DNA of 64,000 nt from Lachnospiraceae bacterium (GTDB lineage Bacteria; Bacillota; Clostridia; Lachnospirales; Lachnospiraceae): NCBI GenBank assembly GCA_017396555.1, contig JAFQLS010000017.1:107228-171227 (forward strand). The letters are read 5' to 3'. A program made the position numbers and the translations under genes. This document shows, in pieces, positions 53,585 to 61,208 of this stretch. The first letter of the stretch is position 1. Every line of letters starts with the position of its first letter. The notes below the pieces were generated by a model that was not told the origin of the DNA, ran no database searches, and was given only the letters and a program-made list of their open reading frames with translations.

Positions 53585-54382
53585 ATGAATGATATTATGT
53601 TAGCGTTTTTATTAACACTTTTTGCAGGTTTGAGTACTGGAATTGGAAGTGTAATAGCATTTTTTGCGAAGAAAACAAATAAAAAGTTTTTATCAATAAG
53701 CTTAGGTTTTTCAGCAGGAGTTATGATATATGTATCATTAGTAGAAATTTTTCAAAAGGCAAAAGTTTCTCTGGTTGGTGAATTGGGTGAGAAAGCAGGT
53801 TCATGGACTACGGTTGCAGGATTTTTTGCTGGAATACTACTTATTGCACTGATTGATAAGCTTATACCTGAGGAGGAAAATCCACATGAGACTAAGAATG
53901 TATTAGCTGATAGCAAAGAAAACGATACTAAGAGACTTATGCGAATGGGAATATTTACAGCTCTTGCTATAGCAATTCATAATTTTCCGGAAGGTCTTGC
54001 TACATTTGTATCGGCTTTTCAGGATCCAAGTGTAGCTATACCGATTGTTGTGGCAATTGCAATTCATAATATTCCTGAGGGTATTGCTGTATCTGTGCCT
54101 ATATATCAGGCTACAGGTTCTAGAAAGAAAGCATTTATGTATTCTTTTTTGTCGGGACTTGCAGAACCGATAGGAGCATTATTAGGATGGCTTATTTTAA
54201 TACCGGTAATGAATGATGTCATATATGGTGTGATATTTTCAGCAGTTGCAGGCATTATGATATTTATATCGGTAGATGAGCTTTTGCCGGCTGCCAGGGA
54301 ATACGGAGAACACCATTTGTCTATATATGGACTTATAGGTGGAATGGCTATAATGGCAGTGAGTTTGTTGCTTTTTGTTTGA
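53585..54382 (+). CDS. ZIP-family metal transporter (ZupT-like)
   Basis: A 265-aa membrane protein from ATG 53585 (AGAGGTTGTGA upstream). About eight hydrophobic segments with the two metal-binding motifs HNFPEGLATF and HNIPEGIAVSVP, separated by the expected distance, as in ZupT. It imports divalent metals such as zinc, iron or manganese. A perfect palindrome in its promoter suggests metal-dependent repression. Confidence 0.92.
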   Translation: MNDIMLAFLLTLFAGLSTGIGSVIAFFAKKTNKKFLSISLGFSAGVMIYVSLVEIFQKAKVSLVGELGEKAGSWTTVAGFFAGILLIALIDKLIPEEENPHETKNVLADSKENDTKRLMRMGIFTALAIAIHNFPEGLATFVSAFQDPSVAIPIVVAIAIHNIPEGIAVSVPIYQATGSRKKAFMYSFLSGLAEPIGALLGWLILIPVMNDVIYGVIFSAVAGIMIFISVDELLPAAREYGEHHLSIYGLIGGMAIMAVSLLLFV

Positions 54383-54406
54383 TTTGATAATGATAAATGA
54401 TATAAT
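54379..54406 (+). promoter_or_regulatory. Promoter of the nitroreductase gene
   Basis: TTGATT (54379-54384), 16-bp spacer, extended -10 TGATATAAT (54398-54406); the -35 overlaps the end of the ZIP gene. Confidence 0.6.
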
Positions 54407-54442
54407 AGTTAATATGAAAAAAGTGTACAAGGAGAAATGATT

Positions 54443-54964
54443 ATGAGTAACATTTTAGAAAAAATGAAAACAAGAAGAAGTATTAGAAAATTCAAACCTG
54501 ATATGGTTCCAAAGGATATTATTGATAAAATTATTGAGGCAGGAACGTATGCAGCAAGCGGTATGAACACCCAGACACCAATTATTATAGCTGTAACAAA
54601 TAAGGAAATAAGAGATAAGCTTTCTAAAATCAATGCTGAAATTATGAATACAAATAATGATCCTTTTTATGGTGCACCTGTTGTTCTTGTGGTTTTAGCT
54701 CGAAAGAAGCGTACTACCTGTGTATATGACGGAAGTTTGGTTATGGGTAATTTGATGTTAGCAGCGTATGAACTTGGTATTGGAAGCTGCTGGATTCATC
54801 GTGCCAGAGAGACCTTTGAAATGCCTGAATGGAAAGAATGGCTGGAAAGTCTTGGGATTAAAGGGGAATATGAAGGAATAGGAAACTGTGTACTTGGATA
54901 TGTAGATGGTGAATATCCTGAAATTTTACCTCGTATAAAAGACAGGGTATATTATGTTGATTGA
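54443..54964 (+). CDS. Nitroreductase-family flavoprotein
   Basis: A 173-aa FMN-dependent oxidoreductase. ATG 54443 is chosen (8 bp after AAGGAG) over an ATG two codons upstream. Family marks are RRSIRKFKPD at the start, the dimer/FMN block AASGMNTQTPII, GSCWIHRARETFE, and a late GYVDGEYPE. Natural substrates are unknown. Its stop codon overlaps the -35 of the following promoter. Confidence 0.88.
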   Translation: MSNILEKMKTRRSIRKFKPDMVPKDIIDKIIEAGTYAASGMNTQTPIIIAVTNKEIRDKLSKINAEIMNTNNDPFYGAPVVLVVLARKKRTTCVYDGSLVMGNLMLAAYELGIGSCWIHRARETFEMPEWKEWLESLGIKGEYEGIGNCVLGYVDGEYPEILPRIKDRVYYVD

Positions 54965-54989
54965 CCTTTTGGTTTACAAGGTGTATAAT
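54961..54989 (+). promoter_or_regulatory. Promoter of the hydrogenase-maturation operon
   Basis: TTGACC (54961-54966), 17-bp spacer, TATAAT (54984-54989); predicted start near 54996, leaving a leader of about 130 bases. Confidence 0.85.
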
Positions 54990-54995
54990 ATCTAC

Positions 54996-55110
54996 GACTC
55001 CTGACACAAAGAGAGTTCTGAGTGAAAGGTGACGGATTAACATGTATATAGTGGCAGTATGCCGTTTATTTTCCGTACCTTTTTCGAAAGATTAAGGTAC
55101 GTTTTTATTT
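54996..55110 (+). promoter_or_regulatory. Attenuator-like leader RNA upstream of hydE operon
   Basis: The terminator stem is CGTACCTT (55074-55081) with AAGGTACG (55094-55101), then TTTTTATTTT. An upstream segment AAAGGT-G-ACGGA (55025-55036) is complementary to TCCGTACCTTT (55072-55082) over 11 bp with one bulged G and would destroy that terminator. It encloses a GGCA-GTA-TGCC hairpin (55053-55063). The 5' part can form an ACTC/GAGT stem. No known riboswitch class was recognised. Ligand or trigger unknown. Confidence 0.7.
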
Positions 55111-55128
55111 TGTATGAAAGGAGATAGT

Positions 55129-55386
55129 ATGGAAACGCGAGTAGCAGTAATGAGCATTATAGTTGAGAATAATGATTCTGTGGAGACATTAAATAATTTG
55201 TTACATGAATATAATCAGTATATCATCGGACGTATGGGAATTCCGTATCGTCAGAAAAATATTAGTATAATTAGTATTGCTATAGATGCTCCTCAAAATA
55301 TGATATCAACGCTTTCGGGTAAGATAGGCAAGCTATCAGGAATAAGCGTGAAAACTGCATTTTCCAGTGTGACTTCTAATGAATAA
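55129..55386 (+). CDS. TM1266-type iron-only hydrogenase system regulator
   Basis: An 85-aa ACT-like small protein from ATG 55129 (AAAGGAG upstream), matching the putative [FeFe]-hydrogenase regulator family named for Thermotoga TM1266: RVAVMSIIVEN, then NNLLHEYNQYIIGRMGIPY, and ISIISIAIDAP.  Its first position in the hyd maturation operon is typical of the family. It overlaps hydE by 8 bp, so translation is coupled. Its biochemical role is not established. Confidence 0.88.
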   Translation: METRVAVMSIIVENNDSVETLNNLLHEYNQYIIGRMGIPYRQKNISIISIAIDAPQNMISTLSGKIGKLSGISVKTAFSSVTSNE

Positions 55387-56428
55387 AGAGATTGTATTGC
55401 TAATAGATAAATTAGCTAAAAATAATTCCCTTACAAAAGATGAGTATTATAAATTACTTGTGGATATAGGAAATGAAGAAGTGAAATATTTAACGGAAAA
55501 AGCGAGAGAGGTTAGAGAAAAATATTATGATAAGAAGGTTTTTATTAGAGGTCTTATAGAGATAAGTAATATATGTAAAAATGATTGTTATTACTGTGGA
55601 ATAAGGCGAGGCAATGTGAAATGTGACCGTTACAGACTAAGTAAAGAAGATATTCTTGAGTGTTGCAGAGAAGGTTATGAATTAGGCTTTCGTACCTTTG
55701 TTATGCAGGGAGGCGAGGATGCATATTTTTCAGATGAAATTCTTGTTGATATCATTTCAGAAATAAAAGCAAGCTGGCCAGATTGTGCTGTTACGCTGTC
55801 GCTTGGAGAAAGAAGCCGAGAAAGCTATATGCGTTTATATGAGGCAGGGGCAGATAGATATCTTCTTAGACATGAAACAGTTAATAAAGAGCATTATGCT
55901 AAGCTTCATCCTGAGAATCTCAAATGGGAAAAACGAATGGAGTGCCTCAGATGGCTAAGAGAAATAGGCTTTCAGGTAGGTTGTGGCTTTATGGTGGGGT
56001 CGCCTTACCAGACGCTGGAAATGATTGCTGATGAGCTTAAATTTATAGAAGAATTTAAGCCTGATATGTGTGGAATTGGACCATTTATACCACATAAAGA
56101 GACAATATTTAAGGACGAAAAGGCTGGAGATGTTAGCTTAACCTGTATTTTATTAAGTATAATAAGGCTTATTCATCCTATGATTTTATTACCGGCAACG
56201 ACAGCACTTGGAACTATGTCTGAAAACGGCAGAGAAAAGGGTATTCTTTCGGGAGCAAATGTAGTAATGCCAAATCTTTCGCCGGCATCAGTTAGAAAGA
56301 AATATATGTTATATGATAATAAGCTATCAGATGGAGCAGAGTCAGCACAGGCAAAAGCAAGTTTGGAAGCAAGAATAAATTCTATCGGATACAAGGTCGT
56401 AGTAGATAGAGGAGATGTAATAAGATAA
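55379..56428 (+). CDS. hydE: [FeFe] hydrogenase maturase HydE
   Basis: Radical SAM enzyme that, with HydG and HydF, builds the H-cluster; acts on an iron-cysteine precursor made by HydG. At 349 aa, it has the cluster motif CKNDCYYC (Cys66, Cys70, Cys73), RYRLSKEDI, MQGGED, CGFMVG and DMCGIGPFIPH. It overlaps the TM1266-type gene and is followed by hydG after 19 bp. Confidence 0.96.
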   Translation: MNKEIVLLIDKLAKNNSLTKDEYYKLLVDIGNEEVKYLTEKAREVREKYYDKKVFIRGLIEISNICKNDCYYCGIRRGNVKCDRYRLSKEDILECCREGYELGFRTFVMQGGEDAYFSDEILVDIISEIKASWPDCAVTLSLGERSRESYMRLYEAGADRYLLRHETVNKEHYAKLHPENLKWEKRMECLRWLREIGFQVGCGFMVGSPYQTLEMIADELKFIEEFKPDMCGIGPFIPHKETIFKDEKAGDVSLTCILLSIIRLIHPMILLPATTALGTMSENGREKGILSGANVVMPNLSPASVRKKYMLYDNKLSDGAESAQAKASLEARINSIGYKVVVDRGDVIR

Positions 56429-56447
56429 AAGAAAGGAAGTAATTAAA

Positions 56448-57905
56448 ATGGCAATTTATGATCCTAAATCACGTAAAGCAGAGGAGTTTATTAATGATGA
56501 GGAGATAAGAGCAACTCTTGAATATGCTGAGGCAAATAAAAATAATGTGGAGTTGATTGATGAGATTCTTGAAAAGGCTCGCCCAAGAAAGACAGAAGAT
56601 GGATGGAATTGTGCAGGTCTTACACATAGAGAAGCATCAGTTCTTTTAGCTTGTGAAATTCCCGAGAAAATCGAAAAAATATATGAGATAGCAGGAGAGA
56701 TTAAGCAGGCATTTTATGGCAATCGTATTGTTATATTTGCACCTTTATATTTATCTAATTATTGTGTGAATGGTTGTGTATACTGCCCATATCATATGAA
56801 GAATAAGACTATACCTCGTAAGAAGCTTACACAGGAGGAGATTCGTCAGGAGGTTATAGCATTACAGGATATGGGACACAAGCGTCTTGCGATAGAAGCA
56901 GGAGAGGATCCTAAGAATAATCCTCTGGAATATATATTAGAAAGCATCAAGACAATATATAGTGTTCATCATAAAAATGGTGATATTAGACGTGTAAATG
57001 TTAATATTGCGGCAACAACTGTAGAAAATTATGCTAAGTTAAAGGATGCCGGAATTGGTACTTATATATTATTCCAAGAGACTTATCACAAGGAAAGCTA
57101 CGAAAAATTACATCCAACAGGTCCTAAGAGTAATTATGCTTATCATACAGAGGCACATGACAGAGCAATGGAGGGCGGAATTGATGATGTAGGTCTTGGT
57201 GTATTATTTGGACTTGAGCTTTATAAATATGAATTTGCAGGGCTTCTTATGCATGCAGAGCATTTAGAGGCTGTATTTGGTGTTGGGCCACATACAATCA
57301 GTGTGCCACGTCTTAAGAGAGCAGATGATATTAATCCGGATGATTTTGATAATGGAATATCTGATGAAACATTTGAGAAAATTACAGCGTGTATACGTCT
57401 TGCAGTGCCATACACAGGTATTATCATTTCTACAAGAGAATCTGAAGAGGTTAGGGGAAAGCTTCTTAAACTGGGCGTATCACAGGTTAGTGGTGGCTCG
57501 CGTACTTCTGTAGGTGGATATGCCGGATATTCAGATGATGAAAGACCACACGATACAGAGCAGTTTGACGTATCAGATCAGCGTTCACTAGATGAGGTGG
57601 TTCGCTGGCTTATGGAAAATGGACATATTCCTTCGTTCTGTACAGCATGTTATCGTCTTGGACGTACAGGCGACAGATTTATGAGCTTATGCAAAACGGG
57701 GCAAATAGGTAACTGTTGTCATCCAAATGCACTTATGACACTTACAGAATATCTTGTTGATTATGCAAGTGAGGAAACTAAGGAAATAGGTCATAAGGTG
57801 GTTGAAGAGGAGCTTAAAAATATCCCAAGAGAAAAAACAAGAGAAATAGCAGCAGAAAATATAGAGTTAATCAAGAATTCAAATGGTAGAGATTTCCGTT
57901 TCTAA
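56448..57905 (+). CDS. hydG: [FeFe] hydrogenase maturase HydG
   Basis: Radical SAM tyrosine lyase that makes CO and cyanide for the H-cluster and an Fe(CO)2(CN)-cysteine synthon. At 485 aa it has the SAM-cluster motif CVNGCVYC (Cys106, Cys110, Cys113), a TIM barrel, and the C-terminal second cluster-binding block CTACYRLGRTG followed by the Cys of SLCKTG. The start follows AAGGAAG. A related enzyme, ThiH, lacks the C-terminal second-cluster module, which supports HydG. Confidence 0.97.
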   Translation: MAIYDPKSRKAEEFINDEEIRATLEYAEANKNNVELIDEILEKARPRKTEDGWNCAGLTHREASVLLACEIPEKIEKIYEIAGEIKQAFYGNRIVIFAPLYLSNYCVNGCVYCPYHMKNKTIPRKKLTQEEIRQEVIALQDMGHKRLAIEAGEDPKNNPLEYILESIKTIYSVHHKNGDIRRVNVNIAATTVENYAKLKDAGIGTYILFQETYHKESYEKLHPTGPKSNYAYHTEAHDRAMEGGIDDVGLGVLFGLELYKYEFAGLLMHAEHLEAVFGVGPHTISVPRLKRADDINPDDFDNGISDETFEKITACIRLAVPYTGIIISTRESEEVRGKLLKLGVSQVSGGSRTSVGGYAGYSDDERPHDTEQFDVSDQRSLDEVVRWLMENGHIPSFCTACYRLGRTGDRFMSLCKTGQIGNCCHPNALMTLTEYLVDYASEETKEIGHKVVEEELKNIPREKTREIAAENIELIKNSNGRDFRF

Positions 57906-57923
57906 TAAGGGTATGGTGATTAT

Positions 57924-59123
57924 ATGAGCATGGAAAATACAGTGTCAGCAGAAAGGCTTCATATAAGCTTCTTTGGAAGAAGAAATGTAGGTAAATCAAG
58001 TCTTGTAAATAGAATAACAGGTCAGTCATTGTCGGTTGTATCAGATGTACTTGGTACAACTACAGACCCGGTTAAGAAGTCTATGGAGCTTTTGCCTCTT
58101 GGACCCGTAGTTATTATAGATACACCGGGCTTTGATGATGAAGGAGAGCTTGGTCAGCTTCGTGTGCAGAAAACGAAGGAAATACTTACTAAGACGGATA
58201 TTGCAGTATTTGTTGTAGATGCTTCTAAGGATTTATCGGATGAAGAGAAGAAATTTATTGTGGATTTAGATAATAAGAAAATACCTTATGTAGTGGTATA
58301 TAATAAGAGTGATTTATTAGCAGAGATGCCTAGCGAAAAGGACAACTCAATCTGGGTCAGTGCAAACACTTCATATGGTATTGAAGCTCTTAAAGAAAAG
58401 CTAGGTGAATTGGCTAAGAAGAATAATAATTGTAAGAGGATTATAGCGGATTTATTGAAGGAAGGCGATATGGTAGTGCTTGTTACACCTATTGATGAAT
58501 CTGCCCCTAAAGGACGCCTTATTTTACCACAACAGCAGACTATTCGTGATATTTTAGATGCTAAATGCACAACAGTAGTGTGTCAGGTAGAGGAGTTGCA
58601 GGGTGTGCTTGAACTTTTAAGAAAACCTCCTAAAATGGTTGTTACAGATTCTCAGGCTTTTGGCAAGGTTGCGAAGATTGTACCAAATGATATACCACTT
58701 ACATCCTTCTCAATATTATTTGCAAGGTATAAAGGAGATTTAGCTATTCTTGTGCAAGGTGCCGCAATGCTATCTAAATTAAAGGATGGAGATAAGATTC
58801 TTATTTCTGAGGGCTGTACACATCACCGTCAGTGTGGTGATATTGGTACTGTTAAAATGCCGATGTGGATATCAAAATTTGCTGATGCAGATATTCAGAT
58901 GGAATTTACTTCCGGTGGAGAATTTTCGGAGGATTTATCAGAATATAAGCTGGTTGTACATTGTGGTGGCTGTATGCTGAATGAGACAGAGATGAAGAAC
59001 AGGATATTAACAGCCGTCGAAAAGGGAGTACCGATTGTAAATTATGGTGTGGCTATTGCACATATGAATGGAATACTTAGGAGAAGTCTTGAGTTATTTC
59101 CTGAGGTAATGGAGTTGTTGTAA
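57924..59123 (+). CDS. hydF: [FeFe] hydrogenase maturase HydF (GTPase scaffold)
   Basis: Scaffold on which the diiron subcluster is assembled and handed to HydA. At 399 aa: N-terminal GTPase domain with GRRNVGKSSL (about residues 18-27), VLGTTTDP, DTPGFDD and NKSD; dimerisation domain; and C-terminal [4Fe-4S] domain with CTHHRQC and HCGGCM. It follows hydG at 18 bp and ends the operon. Confidence 0.97.
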   Translation: MSMENTVSAERLHISFFGRRNVGKSSLVNRITGQSLSVVSDVLGTTTDPVKKSMELLPLGPVVIIDTPGFDDEGELGQLRVQKTKEILTKTDIAVFVVDASKDLSDEEKKFIVDLDNKKIPYVVVYNKSDLLAEMPSEKDNSIWVSANTSYGIEALKEKLGELAKKNNNCKRIIADLLKEGDMVVLVTPIDESAPKGRLILPQQQTIRDILDAKCTTVVCQVEELQGVLELLRKPPKMVVTDSQAFGKVAKIVPNDIPLTSFSILFARYKGDLAILVQGAAMLSKLKDGDKILISEGCTHHRQCGDIGTVKMPMWISKFADADIQMEFTSGGEFSEDLSEYKLVVHCGGCMLNETEMKNRILTAVEKGVPIVNYGVAIAHMNGILRRSLELFPEVMELL

Positions 59124-59176
59124 GTATTTTATGTGGCACTGCATAATAAGATAAGATACGAAATCGGTAGAAATGC

Positions 59177-59222
59177 AAAAAAGTAATCGTCCCACGTAAT
59201 GAGATTGATTACTTTTTTGTTT
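59177..59222 (+). terminator. Terminator of the hydEGF operon
   Basis: A 12-bp stem AAAAAAGTAATC (59177-59188) with GATTACTTTTTT (59207-59218), 18-nt loop, continuing into T-rich sequence. The rest of the 59124-59422 gap holds no gene that I can see. Confidence 0.9.
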
Positions 59223-59374
59223 TGACATAATAAATTAATTTCAGAGCAACCATTCTACACGGTAGCACTGTTTATAATAAATCTATTGATAAATATATTA
59301 TAATTTGTTTACTTTTATTATACACAATTATTTGGATTTGTAAATATTAAAAGAACAGATTTTATAAATTAATG

Positions 59375-59401
59375 AGGCACCCCTCGATAAGAGGAGTGCC
59401 T
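59375..59401. terminator. hydCBA terminator (also hairpin on the plus strand)
   Basis: An 11-bp stem (59375-59385 with 59391-59401) with one G-U, 5-nt loop, 21 bp beyond the hydA stop on the minus strand. Confidence 0.8.
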
Positions 59402-59422
59402 TGAATTTTTGTATATATCTAA

Positions 59423-61192
59423 TTATACTTCATTAAAGCCAACTCTTGCACTGTATGTTGTGTGTAAAAGTTCATGAGCTTTGTGTGAGTTAGGCTCACC
59501 TAAGAACTCATCATAAAGGGCTTTAATCTGAGGATTGTTGTGTGACTGACGAAGTGTCTGTCTTTCGTCCTCACTGTAAAGAGCCTGAGCTCTCTTTTCC
59601 TTATAAGTATCAAGGATATCGTCATCTTCATTTGGTAAGAAGCATGATCTTACGATTGGCTGACCGCCACCTGCGATACATCCGCCAGGACAACCCATGA
59701 TTTCGATAAAGTGATATTTTGACTTACCGGCACGGATATCATCAAGTAATACCTTAGCATTCTTCATACCATGAGCAATTGCTACATTAACAACTGTTCC
59801 GTTGATATCGATAGAAGCTTCCTTGATTCCTTCAAATCCACGAACCTGTTCGAACTTGATAGCTTCGTGTTCTTTTCCTGTCAATACAAAGTATACAGTT
59901 CTAAGAGCAGCTTCCATAACACCACCAGTTACACCGAAGATAACGCCAGCACCTGTGTAGTCACCCATAAGATCCTGATCGAATTCTTCATCTGGTAAGC
60001 GGTTGAAGAGGATACCGGCACGTTTAATCATACGAGCAAGTTCACGTGTTGTTAATACAGCATCAACGTCCTTGATTCCGTCTTTCTGCATCTGATCACG
60101 TTCTTTTTCATCCTTCTTAGCTGTACAAGGCATAATAGAAACAACGAAAATATCCTTTGGATCAATGTTATTCTTCTCAGCGTAGTATGACTTAATAATT
60201 GCACCCTGCATCTGGTGTGGTGACTTACAAGAAGATAAGTGAGGGAGAAGATCTCCGTAGTTATATTCTGCATAGTTAATCCAACCTGGTGAACAAGATG
60301 TAATCATTGGTAATGTTCCACCATTTTTAATTCTAGATAAAAGCTCTGTACCTTCTTCCATAATTGTAAGATCGGCAGCAAAGTTTGTATCATATACTTT
60401 GTCAAATCCAAGACGTTTAAGAGCAGCAACCATCTTTCCTGTAACAGCAGTTCCAACTGGCATACCGAATTCTTCACCAAGAGCAGCACGAACAGCAGGA
60501 GCAGTCTGTACAACTACATGCTTACCAGCCTTCATAGCTTCGTCAACCTTAGCTATCTCGGATTTTTCCATTAAAGCACCTGTAGGACATACGCTTACAC
60601 ACTGACCACATAAGATACATGGTGAGTCAGCCATAGAGCGATTCTCAGCAGGAGCAACAATTGTTCTAAAGCCACGGTTTTCGAATCCAAGAATACCCAT
60701 TCCATGAGCGTTCTCACATCTTGCAACACAACGACCACATAAGATACATTTTGAAGTATCTCTTATAATAGATGGTGTAAGTTCATCAATTGTAACAGGT
60801 GTCTTAGTACCCTGATATTTACCTTCACGAGCACCTGTAATGTAAGCAACATTTAATAACTCACACTGACCATTTTTATCACACTGCTGGCAGTCCTGAT
60901 TGTGGTTAGAGAGCAGAAGCTCTACAGATGCACGACGTGCTTCAGATGCACGTGGAGTAGAGATATGGATGTCCATTCCCTCGTTTACAGGGTAAACACA
61001 GGAAGCAACAAGACCTCTAGCACCAGTTACCTCAACCAAACATACACGGCAGGAACCATTTGAACATTCACCATGATTGAATGCACATAAAGAAGGAATC
61101 TCGTATCCACAGGCTTTTGCAGCTTCAAGAATGGTTAATCCTTCTTCAACCTGATAAGATACACCTTCGATTTTAATATTTATCTTAGCCAT
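59423..61192 (-). CDS. hydA: [FeFe] hydrogenase catalytic subunit HydA (trimeric, NAD-linked type)
   Basis: Catalytic subunit making or oxidising H2. At 589 aa: N-terminal [2Fe-2S] domain (CxxxxGxC patterns CAFNHGECSNGSCRVC), His-ligated cluster block HNQDCQQCDKNGQC, two [4Fe-4S] clusters (CILCGRCVARC; CILCGQCVSVC), then the H-cluster domain with L1 TSCSPGW, L2 MPCTAKKDE and L3 EIMGCPGGCIAGGGQP. The second Cys of the usual L1 pair reads Ser. With HydB and HydC, this subunit composition is typical of NAD/ferredoxin-dependent, often electron-bifurcating, hydrogenases. Bifurcation is inferred. Confidence 0.96.
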   Translation of the reverse strand: MAKINIKIEGVSYQVEEGLTILEAAKACGYEIPSLCAFNHGECSNGSCRVCLVEVTGARGLVASCVYPVNEGMDIHISTPRASEARRASVELLLSNHNQDCQQCDKNGQCELLNVAYITGAREGKYQGTKTPVTIDELTPSIIRDTSKCILCGRCVARCENAHGMGILGFENRGFRTIVAPAENRSMADSPCILCGQCVSVCPTGALMEKSEIAKVDEAMKAGKHVVVQTAPAVRAALGEEFGMPVGTAVTGKMVAALKRLGFDKVYDTNFAADLTIMEEGTELLSRIKNGGTLPMITSCSPGWINYAEYNYGDLLPHLSSCKSPHQMQGAIIKSYYAEKNNIDPKDIFVVSIMPCTAKKDEKERDQMQKDGIKDVDAVLTTRELARMIKRAGILFNRLPDEEFDQDLMGDYTGAGVIFGVTGGVMEAALRTVYFVLTGKEHEAIKFEQVRGFEGIKEASIDINGTVVNVAIAHGMKNAKVLLDDIRAGKSKYHFIEIMGCPGGCIAGGGQPIVRSCFLPNEDDDILDTYKEKRAQALYSEDERQTLRQSHNNPQIKALYDEFLGEPNSHKAHELLHTTYSARVGFNEV

Positions 61193-61208
61193 TTGAACGT
61201 CCTCCCTA

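Noticed and set aside
54996-55110. Known riboswitch (TPP, THF, SAM, glycine, c-di-GMP, ZTP) at the hydE leader
   Set aside because: I compared remembered consensus cores of these classes and none fits; a covariance search is needed to be certain.
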